From positions 484,336 to 548,335 of the forward strand of contig NC_019695.1 of assembly GCF_000317125.1 (NCBI RefSeq): 64,000 bases of DNA. Reading direction: 5' to 3'. The notes under the pieces were generated by a model, which searched no databases, was not told the DNA's origin, and saw nothing but the letters and a program-made list of their open reading frames with translations. Positions 39,198-51,391 of the stretch are shown here, piece by piece. The DNA comes from Chroococcidiopsis thermalis PCC 7203. Lineage in GTDB: Bacteria; Cyanobacteriota; Cyanobacteriia; Cyanobacteriales; Chroococcidiopsidaceae. How positions within the stretch are numbered: the first letter of the stretch is position 1; each line of letters begins with the position of its first letter. The translations under genes and the position numbers were made by a program.

Positions 39198-40541
39198 ATG
39201 AAGTTAACTGAGGTAAACAAAACTCCAGCCTTACTGCAAACGCTCCAGCTAATTGCCAATCCAATTGAGTTTTTAAATACTTGTGCCAACAAATACAGCG
39301 ACCCATTTGCTGTGAGAGTTTTAGGTTTAAATTCTCCGCCAGTTGTATTTTTCAGCCATCCACAAGCAATTAAAGAGATTTTCGCTATTCCTTCAGAGTA
39401 CTTTGATTATAAAAAAGCAACTCACGTATTTCAACCTTTGATGGGGGAGCAATCTTTAATTTTACAAGAAGGGAAAAGTCATCAACGCCAACGCCAATTA
39501 ATGCTACCTCCTTTTCATGGCGATCGCATGAAAACTTATGGACAAATTATTTGTCAAATTACTCAAGCTGTGACTCAGCAATGGCAAGTTGGTAAACAAA
39601 TTTCTATTAATCATTTTCTTCCCGATATTACTTTACAAATTATTTTACAAGTTGTATTCGGTATCAGCCCTGGAGAAAGGTACGAACAATTAAAAGTTAA
39701 GTTAAGTTCTCTGCTAGAAGACGTTACTACTCCCTGGTACTCCAGTTTATTCTTTTTCCCACCATTACAAAAAGACTTGGGTGCGTGGAGTCCTTGGGGA
39801 CATTTTGTCAGACGCAGACAACAAATTGACAAATTAATCTATGCAGAAATATCGCAACGGCGACGAGAAAACAATCTGACGCGCACCGATATTTTATCAA
39901 TGTTAATGGCGGCGCGAGATGAAAATGGACAGCAGATGAATGATGAGGAATTACGCGATCAGTTGATGTCTCTTTTATTATTAGGCTATGAAACTACAGC
40001 AGCAGCCTTAGCATGGGCATTTTACCTGCTCCATTCTCATCCACAAGTGCGCGATCGCCTACAACAAGAGCTTAATAATGCAGACAATACTAAACCAGAT
40101 GCGATCGCCCAACTCCCATATCTTACTGCTATCTGTCAAGAATCCCTCCGAGTTCACCCCATTGCTTTAATTTGTACTCCTCGAATGGTAAGAGACTCCG
40201 TACAAATTGCTGGAGATAAATTCAACGCTGGGACAATTATCGTACCTTGTATTTACCTCACCCATAGAAGAGAAGAAATCTATCCTCAACCAGAAAAATT
40301 TCAACCAGAAAGATTCCTACACCAAAAATTTTCACCCTTTGAATATCTTCCCTTTGGTGGTGGTAGTCGCGGTTGTATTGGTGCAGCTTTTTCGCTATAT
40401 GAAATGAAACTCGTACTTGCTACTGTGTTATCGCAGTATGAGTTAGAACTAGCAAATTCTCGTCCCGTTTCTCCAGTTCGGCGAGGCATTACAATTGTCC
40501 CTTCTGAAAATGGGATGCAAATGTCAGTTATCAGTGGCTAG
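39198..40541 (+). CDS. Cytochrome P450, CYP110-like
   Basis: 447-residue soluble haem monooxygenase. I-helix oxygen motif LLLGYETTAAALAWAF, K-helix ESLR and the haem loop FGGGSRGCIGAAF with Cys393 as thiolate ligand. The N-terminal sequence (LQLIANPIEFLNTCANKYSDPF) resembles CYP110, the cyanobacterial family acting on fatty acids and some terpenes. No terpene synthase or ferredoxin gene is adjacent. The C-terminal codons and the TAG stop (GGC TAG) coincide with the first unit of a TAGTGGC heptamer array. Confidence 0.92.
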   Translation: MKLTEVNKTPALLQTLQLIANPIEFLNTCANKYSDPFAVRVLGLNSPPVVFFSHPQAIKEIFAIPSEYFDYKKATHVFQPLMGEQSLILQEGKSHQRQRQLMLPPFHGDRMKTYGQIICQITQAVTQQWQVGKQISINHFLPDITLQIILQVVFGISPGERYEQLKVKLSSLLEDVTTPWYSSLFFFPPLQKDLGAWSPWGHFVRRRQQIDKLIYAEISQRRRENNLTRTDILSMLMAARDENGQQMNDEELRDQLMSLLLLGYETTAAALAWAFYLLHSHPQVRDRLQQELNNADNTKPDAIAQLPYLTAICQESLRVHPIALICTPRMVRDSVQIAGDKFNAGTIIVPCIYLTHRREEIYPQPEKFQPERFLHQKFSPFEYLPFGGGSRGCIGAAFSLYEMKLVLATVLSQYELELANSRPVSPVRRGITIVPSENGMQMSVISG

Positions 40542-40561
40542 TGGCTAGTGGCTAGTTATAA

Positions 40562-40586
40562 GTAGGGTGGGCAATGCCCACACTAC
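40562..40586. terminator. Palindrome after the P450 gene
   Basis: GTAGGGTGGGC and GCCCACACTAC around AAT; same family as the rpoC2 terminator. Could stop P450 transcripts, though no T-run follows. Confidence 0.5.
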
Positions 40587-40668
40587 TATATGCCAAATTA
40601 TAGATACATTTCTTAATGGTGCATGTCTAGATTAGTTTTAGGCAGAGTCAAAAGGATGCGATCGCAAG

Positions 40669-41415
40669 ATGGATAACGAGCCACGGTTAGAAGAACAAGT
40701 CATCGATGCAGTAGCAGAAGTAGGAATATCTAGCCAAGTAGATAACGCTGAAAAAATTGATGTTGATATTCAAACAAATCTCTTAAAGCTAATTTTAGGG
40801 CAAGCAGATTCAGTAGATTTTACTGGACAAGGCGTAGTTATACAAAAAGACATCCGCCTGCAAGAAATTGAGGTGCAGACGGATAAAGTTGATGTGAATC
40901 CACTCAGCGCTCTTTTTGGCAAGGTTGAATTAGATAAACCGTTAGATGCTATTGCCAAAATTGTCATTACAGAACCAGATTTAAATCGCGCTTTGAAGTC
41001 CGATTACGTATTAAAAAAAGCACGTAATTTTAAAATAAATGTAGACGGACAAACTGTTATTTTAGAAATGCAACAGATGCAATTCCAGTTACCCGGAGAT
41101 AACAAAATGGTCTTCGATGGTAAGGTGTTGTTGCACGAAAAAGGCGAAACGCAGCCACTTAGTTTTACAGCTACATTTCGCCCCCGTACCCAGAAGCAAC
41201 CAGTTATCGTTGAGAATTTTCAATGCGATCGCAATGAAGGAATATCTTTTGCGATCGCGCTATCATTAATGCAAAAAGTCAAACAATGGATGGAGTTACC
41301 CTATTTCGATCTAGAAGGAATAGCACTCAGAGTTGAAGAAATGACGGCGCAAGCAGGTCAGTTAGCTTTACAAATCCAAATTAGAATGAAACAAATACCT
41401 CAGAATTTAATTTAA
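40669..41415 (+). CDS. DUF2993 (LmeA-like) protein
   Basis: 248 residues. The segment VDVNPLSALFGKVELDKPLD then AIAKIVITEPDLNRALKSDY is characteristic of DUF2993, a lipid-binding beta-rich fold. No signal peptide is evident here, so it is probably cytosolic or membrane-associated from the inside. Function in cyanobacteria is unknown. Followed by a 50-base perfect palindrome. Confidence 0.8.
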   Translation: MDNEPRLEEQVIDAVAEVGISSQVDNAEKIDVDIQTNLLKLILGQADSVDFTGQGVVIQKDIRLQEIEVQTDKVDVNPLSALFGKVELDKPLDAIAKIVITEPDLNRALKSDYVLKKARNFKINVDGQTVILEMQQMQFQLPGDNKMVFDGKVLLHEKGETQPLSFTATFRPRTQKQPVIVENFQCDRNEGISFAIALSLMQKVKQWMELPYFDLEGIALRVEEMTAQAGQLALQIQIRMKQIPQNLI

Positions 41416-41436
41416 TAGGACACAATGCAAATTAAT

Positions 41437-41486
41437 ATATTTCCATTGTAGAGACGTTACATGTAACGTCTCTACAATGGAAATAT
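41437..41486. repeat. 50-base perfect palindrome
   Basis: Two perfect 25-base arms with no spacer, centred between 41461 and 41462. The core GTAGAGACGTTACA / TGTAACGTCTCTAC is the same as the element inside the selD fusion gene at 48701. It sits between the ends of a plus-strand and a minus-strand gene and may terminate both. Confidence 0.9.
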
Positions 41487-41492
41487 TTAATA

Positions 41493-41648
41493 TTAACTAT
41501 TAACTGTTAATTCTGTTTGTCCATACTTACTCATAATCTTGCGGTAAGTAGCAATTATGCTAGGAATGTAGCGCCACCAGGTTGCTATGAGGGCTACGCT
41601 AAAGGTAGAAACAAAGCCGAAGGTGAAGAATTTCTCTAGAATTGACAT
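41493..41648 (-). CDS. Small single-helix membrane protein
   Basis: 51 residues: MSILEKFFTFGFVSTFSVAL then IATWWRYIPSII and a basic tail KIMSKYGQTELTVNS. One transmembrane helix (about 8-24) followed by an amphipathic WWRY segment, like small thylakoid or NDH/photosystem accessory subunits, but no specific one is recognised. It stands alone between the palindrome and purU. Conservation would decide whether it is real. Confidence 0.5.
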   Translation of the reverse strand: MSILEKFFTFGFVSTFSVALIATWWRYIPSIIATYRKIMSKYGQTELTVNS

Positions 41649-41817
41649 AGAAATTGCCTTTGTAGATGGAACAAATATTAGAAAATTCTTAAGAACTGAA
41701 TTGATTGTAAATTTTATGTATTAAGGTCATCCTCTGTAAAAATACTGTAATTATATTTTGATCGGTACAATAGGTTTGTAGAAGCGCACAGCTAAGTGTT
41801 CCTGCGATTACCCTCAA

Positions 41818-42672
41818 TTACTCAAACACTACAGTCTTATTCCCGTAAATTAAGACACGGTGTTGTAAATGCGATCGCACAGCTCTAGCTAAAACGACTC
41901 GTTCTAAATCTTTACCCTTGCGGATCAAATCGCTGACTTCATCTCGGTGGCTGATGCGGACGACATCTTGCTCGATAATGGGTCCAGCATCGAGTTCTGA
42001 TGTCACGTAATGAGCGGTAGCACCAATAATTTTTACTCCGCGTTCGTAAGCTTTCTGGTATGGATTTGCGCCTACAAAAGCAGGAAGGAACGAATGGTGA
42101 ATGTTAATTGCTTGAGGAAATCGGGTCATAAATTCGGGACTGAGAATTTGCATATATTTTGCCAGAACGATGAGATCGATGTCGTACTGGTGCAAAAGTT
42201 CTAACTGTTTTTCCTCTTGAGCCGCTTTGTTATCTTTGTTAACGGGAATATAGTAATAATCTATACCAAATTGTTTTGCCACCCATTCTAAATCGGGATG
42301 ATTGCTAATAATCAGGGGAATTTCTGCGGCATACTCTTTTGCCTGTTGTCGGAGAATTAGATCGAATAAGCAATGTTCTTGCCGACTCACCCAAATAGCA
42401 AGGCGTGGGATGGTGTCGGAAAAGTGTAGTTGCCATTGAGCCTCTAGAGGCTGTGCGATCGCGCCAAAGGCAGGCGCAATTAGCTCTCGCGGTAGATGAA
42501 AACCCTCTAATTGCCATTCAATTCGGGTTAGAAACAAACCAGCAGCAAAGTCTGTATGCTGATCGGCATGGATGATGTTACCACCATTGGCATAGATAAA
42601 ATTAGCAATTTTTGCTACCAATCCTTGTCGGTCGGGACAAGAAATGAGTAGAGTTGCTGTCAGTCTATTCAT
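41818..42672 (-). CDS. purU: Formyltetrahydrofolate deformylase
   Basis: 284 residues. Hydrolyses 10-formyl-THF to formate and THF, balancing one-carbon pools and feeding formate to purine synthesis. N-terminal ACT domain (about 5-85, ATLLISCPDRQGLVAKIANF) for allosteric control, then the formyltransferase-like catalytic domain with HHSFLPAFVGANPYQKAY and GATAHYVTSELDAGPIIEQD, which contain the Asn-His-Asp type catalytic set (here IHHSFLP and LDAGP). Monocistronic. Confidence 0.95.
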   Translation of the reverse strand: MNRLTATLLISCPDRQGLVAKIANFIYANGGNIIHADQHTDFAAGLFLTRIEWQLEGFHLPRELIAPAFGAIAQPLEAQWQLHFSDTIPRLAIWVSRQEHCLFDLILRQQAKEYAAEIPLIISNHPDLEWVAKQFGIDYYYIPVNKDNKAAQEEKQLELLHQYDIDLIVLAKYMQILSPEFMTRFPQAINIHHSFLPAFVGANPYQKAYERGVKIIGATAHYVTSELDAGPIIEQDVVRISHRDEVSDLIRKGKDLERVVLARAVRSHLQHRVLIYGNKTVVFE

Positions 42673-43140
42673 ATTACTTAACCTTCGCTTGATGTATAAG
42701 AAAACCTTTATAAACTGTCTTCTATCTTCAGTACGAACGTAGTATTAGATATATCGAGTTTGAATTTCATTGTCTCTGATAACTGCCTCTGGATTGTCCG
42801 CAAGTTAAAAGTATGAAATAATACATAAACAAGATCGGGAATTGCTGGAAGCGCGTGTGAGGGTATACGAGCATTCATAGCACTAGTCTGGAATAGCTTT
42901 TTGGGCTGACGTATTTCATTGTCAGAGTCTTTTGCGGCTTGAAAGCAAGTTACTAGCAAGGTGCTACGGATAAATGTCGATTAGTTAAGGCTTTCGGGTC
43001 AGATCGTTACAGGGTGTTCGGGCTACATAGCGCTCAAAAGAGCGTATTAACGATAACTTCGTCGACCGCGCTGCTGGTTTGGGGTAGCTGCTGAATTCTT
43101 TTCAGACTCAACCTATTTTTAGAAAATGACTTTTTAGAAA
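42673..43140. other. 468-base spacer, possible RNA gene
   Basis: Upstream half is AT-rich and probably contains the purU promoter; an 83-codon minus-strand frame here (42708-42959) has no family resemblance. The second half (about 42960-43095) is richer in G+C and can fold; see the separate ncRNA entry. Confidence 0.4.
42975..43070. ncRNA. Candidate structured RNA
   Basis: Nested complementarity: ATCGTTA (43003-43009) pairs with TAACGAT (43048-43054) and encloses a perfect hairpin CGCTC-AAAA-GAGCG (43031-43044); outside, TCGA at 42977-42980 can pair with TCGA near 43062-43065. The stretch is not coding in any convincing frame and is more G+C-rich than its flanks. No known RNA family is recognised, and the strand is undecided. 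Confidence 0.25.
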
Positions 43141-43434
43141 ATGATGCTACAAACAATTATTACTGCTGGGGCGACTTTCTATATTACAATCGCGGCTTGT
43201 CTGTTTACTCAGTGGGCAGACATCATGCAGCGAGACCTTGGCAAACGCTCTCAATTACTTCTACTCAGAATATTTTTAGTCATAGTCACTCTTTTTTGGC
43301 CAATTATCGTACCCATTGCTTATCTAGAATTGTTAATTAAAGTTAAGAAAGACAAAGAAAAAATGAGTTGGTTGGCGGAGCGATCGCCTGAAAGTTTTTC
43401 AGCGACAACCGCTGACGATTCATTGCTGTCATAA
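43141..43434 (+). CDS. Small membrane protein, hypothetical
   Basis: 97 residues with two hydrophobic helices (3-22 and 42-67) around a charged loop QWADIMQRDLGKRSQ; the tail is Ser/Asp-rich. It starts at the first of two adjacent ATGs (ATGATG). No family name recognised. A strong bidirectional terminator separates it from convergent trxA. Confidence 0.65.
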   Translation: MMLQTIITAGATFYITIAACLFTQWADIMQRDLGKRSQLLLLRIFLVIVTLFWPIIVPIAYLELLIKVKKDKEKMSWLAERSPESFSATTADDSLLS

Positions 43435-43496
43435 CTGATATCATTACCGCTATCATAATTGTCATCATTGCTAATAAAATAGCTTTTTCCTACAGT

Positions 43497-43522
43497 AAAA
43501 GCCCGCAAATGCGGGCTTTTTA
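43497..43522. terminator. Bidirectional rho-independent terminator
   Basis: AAAAGCCCGCA then AA then TGCGGGCTTTTT: a 7-base G+C stem with A-run on the left and T-run on the right. Lies between the convergent small membrane protein gene and trxA. Confidence 0.92.
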
Positions 43523-43540
43523 TTGAATGAAATCTTTTCA

Positions 43541-43858
43541 CTAAATTAGAGCTTGTAAATGTTCGATTAAATTAGGTGCTGGTACTACGCCCTCAATGCG
43601 ATCGACTGGTTGACCCTGCTTAAATAGTACTAGTGTGGGCAAGGCATGAATTTGATATTGACTGGCGAGTTGTGGATATTTATCAGTATCGATTTTCACA
43701 ATACGGATTTTAGATTTGAGACGCTCGTTTACTTGTTCTAAAATTGGAGCCATCATCTGGCAAGGACCGCACCATGCAGCGTAAAAATCTACCAGTACAG
43801 GCACATCAGCACCAGAAATCATTTCGGCAAAATTATTGAACTGCTGTTTAGTAGCCAT
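43541..43858 (-). CDS. trxA: Thioredoxin
   Basis: 105 residues from ATG 43858 (a GTG 12 bases upstream is less likely). Redox active site WCGPC in FYAAWCGPCQMMAPILEQ; the cis-proline lies in HALPTLVLF. Reduces disulfides in target enzymes using ferredoxin- or NADPH-thioredoxin reductase. Sequence is m/x-type-like; the exact class cannot be assigned by eye. Convergent with the small membrane protein gene. Confidence 0.95.
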   Translation of the reverse strand: MATKQQFNNFAEMISGADVPVLVDFYAAWCGPCQMMAPILEQVNERLKSKIRIVKIDTDKYPQLASQYQIHALPTLVLFKQGQPVDRIEGVVPAPNLIEHLQALI

Positions 43859-43870
43859 GAGATTTAACAC

Positions 43871-44896
<1,026 letters not shown>

Positions 44897-44905
44897 GAGC
44901 GATTA

Positions 44906-44942
44906 GCGTTTAGCAATTAGCTGTTAGCTAATTGCTAAACGC
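44906..44942. terminator. Perfect inverted repeat between fabG and groEL
   Basis: 16-base perfect arms, GCGTTTAGCAATTAGC and GCTAATTGCTAAACGC, with a 5-base loop TGTTA. Placed 10 bases after the fabG stop and 12 bases before the CIRCE operator. No T-run, so termination is likely but not certain. Confidence 0.6.
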
Positions 44943-44953
44943 CAGTAGTTTCA

Positions 44954-44980
44954 TTAGCACTCAACTCAAGAGAGTGCTAA
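44954..44980. promoter_or_regulatory. CIRCE operator (HrcA site) of groEL
   Basis: TTAGCACTC, nine bases, GAGTGCTAA: exact match to the CIRCE consensus bound by the heat-shock repressor HrcA. It lies 33 bases before the groEL ATG. Confidence 0.97.
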
Positions 44981-45013
44981 ATTGACTAATGGAAGCTTGA
45001 GGAAACGAAGCGT

Positions 45014-46681
45014 ATGTCAAAAATCGTTGCGTTTGATGATGAATCGCGGCGGGCGTTGGAACGGGGTGTGAATGCCCTTGCCGATGCCGTGAAAATTACC
45101 CTGGGTCCAAAAGGTCGCAACGTCTTGTTAGAGAAAAAGTACGGTGCGCCGCAGATCGTTAATGACGGAATTACCGTAGCTAAAGAAATTGAGTTGGAAG
45201 ACCCCCTAGAAAATACTGGGGCGCGTCTGATTCAGGAAGTTGCATCGAAAACTAAAGATGTAGCTGGGGATGGTACGACAACGGCGACAGTTCTCGCCCA
45301 AGCGATGATTCGCGAGGGCTTGCGAAACGTTGCAGCGGGAGCTAATCCAGTAGCGCTGCGTCACGGAATAGAGAAAACCGTTGCCAAGTTGGTAGAAGAA
45401 ATAGCTGCTGTCGCCAAACCAGTCGAAGGAAATGCGATCGCCTCTGTGGCGACTGTCTCGGCTGGAAACGATGAAGAAGTTGGGGCGATGATCGCTGAGG
45501 CAATGGAGCGAGTCACCAAAGACGGTGTGATTACCGTTGAGGAATCCAAGTCTCTCACGACCGATTTAGACGTGGTAGAAGGGATGCAGTTGGATCGAGG
45601 TTATATTTCTCCCTACTTCATCACCGACAACGAGCGGATGGTAGCAGAGTTTGAGAATCCTCGCCTGTTGATTACAGACAAGAAAATCAGCACGATCCAA
45701 GATTTGATTTCGATTTTGGAAAAAGTCGCTCGTGCCGGACAACCTCTGATTATTATTGCTGAAGATGTTGATGGGGAAGCTTTAGCAACTTTGGTTGTGA
45801 ATAAAGCTCGTGGCGTGTTGAGCGTCTGCGCGATTAAAGCGCCAGGATTTGGCGATCGCCGTAAAGAAATGTTGCGCGACATTGCCGTACTCACTGGCGG
45901 TCAGTTGATTTCTGAAGAAATCGGTTTGAGCTTAGATACCGCTTCTTTGGAAATGATGGGTGTTGCCCGTAAAGTCATCATCGACAAAGAATCTACCACA
46001 ATCGTTGCTGAAGGCGACAACAGAGCCGATGTAGAAAAGCGTATTGGTCAAATTCGCAAGCAACTAGCAGAATCTGACTCCGACTATGACAAGGAGAAAC
46101 TGCAAGAGCGAATTGCTAAGCTAGCTGGTGGCGTAGCAGTCATTAAAGTTGGTGCAGCAACCGAAACCGAACTCAAAGACCGCAAACTGCGAATCGAAGA
46201 CGCGCTTAACGCGACTAAAGCCGCAGTTGAAGAAGGTATCGTCCCTGGCGGCGGAACGACTCTAATCCACTTGGCGAAGAAGGTGGACGAATTTAAAGCC
46301 AGCTTGCAAGACGAAGAAAAAGTTGCCGCTGAAATCGTCGCTAGAGCGCTGGAAGCTCCCTTACGCCAAATGGCAGACAATGCAGGGGCTGAAGGCTCTG
46401 TCGTGGTTGAGAGAGTGCGGGAAACCGAGTTTAACGTTGGTTACAATGCGGCAACTGGCGAGTTTGAAGATCTGATTGCTGCTGGCATTCTCGACCCTGC
46501 TAAGGTTGTGCGTTCGGCATTACAAAACGCTGGTTCGATTGCTGGTATGGTGTTAACGACCGAAGCCCTAGTGGTTGAAAAGCCAGAGAAGAAAGCTGCT
46601 GCTGCTCCTGACATGGGTGGCATGGGTGGCATGGGCGGCATGGGTGGTATGGGCGGTATGGGTGGCATGGGTATGATGTAG
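45014..46681 (+). CDS. groEL: Chaperonin GroEL (stand-alone copy, no groES)
   Basis: 555 residues. 14-mer folding chamber using ATP. Equatorial-domain motifs [14 protein letters not shown] and [15 protein letters not shown]; apical-domain segment from about 190; signature [15 protein letters not shown] near residue 405. The C-terminus has seven GGM repeats ending GMGMM, the flexible tail inside the cavity. No groES lies upstream, so this is the monocistronic cyanobacterial groEL (often called groEL2). CIRCE upstream indicates HrcA control and heat induction. Confidence 0.97.
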   Translation: MSKIVAFDDESRRALERGVNALADAVKITLGPKGRNVLLEKKYGAPQIVNDGITVAKEIELEDPLENTGARLIQEVASKTKDVAGDGTTTATVLAQAMIREGLRNVAAGANPVALRHGIEKTVAKLVEEIAAVAKPVEGNAIASVATVSAGNDEEVGAMIAEAMERVTKDGVITVEESKSLTTDLDVVEGMQLDRGYISPYFITDNERMVAEFENPRLLITDKKISTIQDLISILEKVARAGQPLIIIAEDVDGEALATLVVNKARGVLSVCAIKAPGFGDRRKEMLRDIAVLTGGQLISEEIGLSLDTASLEMMGVARKVIIDKESTTIVAEGDNRADVEKRIGQIRKQLAESDSDYDKEKLQERIAKLAGGVAVIKVGAATETELKDRKLRIEDALNATKAAVEEGIVPGGGTTLIHLAKKVDEFKASLQDEEKVAAEIVARALEAPLRQMADNAGAEGSVVVERVRETEFNVGYNAATGEFEDLIAAGILDPAKVVRSALQNAGSIAGMVLTTEALVVEKPEKKAAAAPDMGGMGGMGGMGGMGGMGGMGMM

Positions 46682-46695
46682 CCTGCATAACCCTC

Positions 46696-46719
46696 GTAAG
46701 GGCGCACGGCTGTGCGCCC

Positions 46720-46723
<4 letters not shown>
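46696..46723. repeat. GTAG...CTAC-type palindrome between groEL and the selD fusion
   Basis: Arms GTAAGGGCGCAC and GTGCGCCCCTAT (imperfect at the ends). The minus-strand reading of its right edge supplies the TAG stop of the selD fusion gene (46720-46722). Same family as 26192. Confidence 0.85.
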
Positions 46724-49179
<2,456 letters not shown>

Positions 49180-49253
49180 TCACTCTCAAAATAAAATATC
49201 TCTCATATTGATTCTGACAAATTAGTCGAGGTGAAGGCGGAACGCGATCGCAA

Positions 49254-50117
49254 TTATTTCTGCTGTTTTGGATTAATGACTAACCAAACGCTCAGTAAAA
49301 TTGTTATCAATCCAAAAATTAAGCCAGAATTCACGGGTTCGCCGAGGAAAATATTGCCAAATAACAGACTGAAAACAGGAATTAAAAAAGCAACAGTTAT
49401 TGCTCCAGTCGCACCGATATTAGAAATTAGTTGAAAGTAGAGCGGATAGGCAATAGCAGTACACGCGATCGCGAGTACGGCGACTGCAAAAATAACTTCG
49501 AGCGAGGGAAGTGTTTGAGGAAAAGTTGCAAAAGCAACCGGAATCAGCAAAATACTCGAACTAGTTAATTGTCCGAAGGCAGTTTCAGCAACTCGATCGT
49601 GTATAAATCTGCGACGGGCATACACAGCAGCAATACCATAGGAGAGGGCTGCAATTAAAGCTGATATTCCTCCGAAAATGACTGAAGGTGATAGCGGTAA
49701 AGGACTCCATCCAACTAAAACAGCAACTCCAACAATCCCTAATACTAATCCAATCGCTTTACGTTTGTTTAGCGATTCTTTCAACCAAATAGCTGAAACG
49801 ATCGCTGTAAATAGAGGAGCTGTTGCATTTAAAATTGCCGCAATTGAAGCATTAAGGTTGACAACGGCGATCGCAATTAATAAAAAAGGAATGACATTGT
49901 TGAATAAACCCAACAAAAGATAAGACTGCCAACGACTTTTGAGCTTGAATGGTGAGGCGATCGCGCCAGATAAACCTAATGCAACCGCTGCTAAAATAAT
50001 CCGTAAGCTGATGGTGAAGAGAACTCCTAAAACAGGAGCTGCAATACGGATAAATAAATACGAACTGCCCCAAAGCGCAGCGAGTAAAAATAAGCGCGCT
50101 AGATCGATTGGTTTCAT
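49254..50117 (-). CDS. EamA/DMT-family membrane transporter
   Basis: 287 residues from ATG 50117 (MKPIDLARLFLLAALWGSSY). Ten predicted helices in two EamA halves; WGSSYLFIRIAAPV is the signature of the first half and KRKAIGLVLGIVGVAVLVGW closes it. Probable export of metabolites or amino acids; substrate unknown. An in-frame upstream start would read through a CCCCC/GGGGG dispersed repeat and is rejected. Confidence 0.88.
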   Translation of the reverse strand: MKPIDLARLFLLAALWGSSYLFIRIAAPVLGVLFTISLRIILAAVALGLSGAIASPFKLKSRWQSYLLLGLFNNVIPFLLIAIAVVNLNASIAAILNATAPLFTAIVSAIWLKESLNKRKAIGLVLGIVGVAVLVGWSPLPLSPSVIFGGISALIAALSYGIAAVYARRRFIHDRVAETAFGQLTSSSILLIPVAFATFPQTLPSLEVIFAVAVLAIACTAIAYPLYFQLISNIGATGAITVAFLIPVFSLLFGNIFLGEPVNSGLIFGLITILLSVWLVINPKQQK

Positions 50118-50149
50118 TTTTAAAATTGCAGAATGCTTAGTAGTTTTTC

Positions 50150-50178
50150 GATCCCCCAACCCCCTTAACAAGGGGGCT
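50150..50178. repeat. GATCCCCC...GGGGG element between ada and EamA gene
   Basis: GATCCCCCAACCCCCTTAAC then AAGGGGGCTA; related to elements at 48588 and 63335. It may also act as a hairpin between the two genes. Confidence 0.8.
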
Positions 50179-50186
50179 ATGAAAAA

Positions 50187-51314
50187 TTACTGAATTGTTT
50201 CGTGGCTTGGCAATTTTCCAGTCCGCTCTAGTTCCAACAGCAACCGTTTTCGCCAAATTCCACCGTTGTATCCAGTTAATTGTCCATCTTTGCCAATTAC
50301 GCGATGACAGGGAATCAGGATATCGATCCGATTCATCCCATTTGCTCTAGCTACGGCACGAACTGCTGTTGGCTGACCGATCCGCCGAGCCAGTTCATCA
50401 TAAGAGATTGTCGTCCCATAAGGAATGCGTTGTAACTCTGACCAAACTTTTTCTTGAAATGCAGTCCCTTGTGGAACCAAAGGAGTTGTAAACTCGGTTA
50501 ACTTACCTGCGAAATAACACGCCAGTTCATCTCGCAAATGCTCGATATGATGATTCGTCACGGGGAGAATTGGATAACCAAAATGCTTGCGAATTGTGGC
50601 ATAGTTATGCTCAAGCATTTGCTTATCTGTATAGGCGATCGCGCATATCCCTCGCTCGACTGCACCAACAAGTAATGCTCCTAAAGGTGTTTCTAAAATT
50701 TGCGTGGCTACAAAGTCGCTAGTTTGGCTTTGTCCTGGGGGGACACCAAAGACTTTGCTGAAGGCTTCTCTAAACCCACTATGAGATTCATATTGATTGG
50801 CAAAGACAACATCATCTAACGTGGCTCCCGCTCGAATTTGCGTCAAAGCATTCGCCAATCGTCTGCTGCGACACCATTCTACAAATGTCATGCCGTAATG
50901 CTCTCGAAACCAGCGTCGGACTCGTTCGGGAGTTGTTTTTAACTCACGCAGTTCTGCGGCTGTAATTTTTAGATCTGGTGCAGTTTCTACGCGCTGTATC
51001 AATGTTGTCACCCAATCTGGCAGCGCCCCATAAACTAAAAGCGGATGACATCGTTTACAAGGACGATAACCTGCAAGCACAGCATCCCGAATTGTGGGAA
51101 AGAATTCGACGTTTTCCAGTTTCGCACGGGCAGGACAAGAAGGGCGACAAAAAATTCCTGTCGTGCGGACAGCTACAAAAAACACGCCGTCATAGCTAGC
51201 ATCTTTGCTACAAGCGGCTTGTTCCATTTCAGCGCGCGATGGCAAGAGATTTAAGTTCATTTGCACGGGTACGCAATTCAATTCCATACTGGCTATTGTT
51301 GCAAGCCCATACAT
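50187..51314 (-). CDS. ada: Ada: bifunctional DNA repair methyltransferase / transcriptional regulator
   Basis: 375 residues. N-terminal zinc domain that takes methyl groups from phosphotriesters: FCRPSCPAR (Cys56, Cys60) and RPCKRCHP (Cys86, Cys89). Then an AraC helix-turn-helix (about 105-195, VRRWFREHYGMTFVEWCRSR), then the O6-alkylguanine transferase domain with active Cys336 in IPCHRVIGKDG. Start uncertain: ATGs also occur at 51287 and 51260. Methylation of the N-terminal Cys turns the protein into an activator of the adaptive response. Confidence 0.94.
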   Translation of the reverse strand: MYGLATIASMELNCVPVQMNLNLLPSRAEMEQAACSKDASYDGVFFVAVRTTGIFCRPSCPARAKLENVEFFPTIRDAVLAGYRPCKRCHPLLVYGALPDWVTTLIQRVETAPDLKITAAELRELKTTPERVRRWFREHYGMTFVEWCRSRRLANALTQIRAGATLDDVVFANQYESHSGFREAFSKVFGVPPGQSQTSDFVATQILETPLGALLVGAVERGICAIAYTDKQMLEHNYATIRKHFGYPILPVTNHHIEHLRDELACYFAGKLTEFTTPLVPQGTAFQEKVWSELQRIPYGTTISYDELARRIGQPTAVRAVARANGMNRIDILIPCHRVIGKDGQLTGYNGGIWRKRLLLELERTGKLPSHETIQ

Positions 51315-51391
51315 TGCCGTCTACCGAAAAAGCGACATGACATCGATTCGGTAAGCTAGCGTGAAGGATGAAGTGCGATCGCCTCTACTCT

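Noticed and set aside
42708-42959. 83-codon minus-strand frame upstream of purU
   Set aside because: No family resemblance or start context; lies in the presumed purU promoter region.
46616-46678. GGM-encoding tandem repeat in groEL as a mobile repeat
   Set aside because: The Gly-Gly-Met tail is a normal feature of GroEL and has period nine, not seven.
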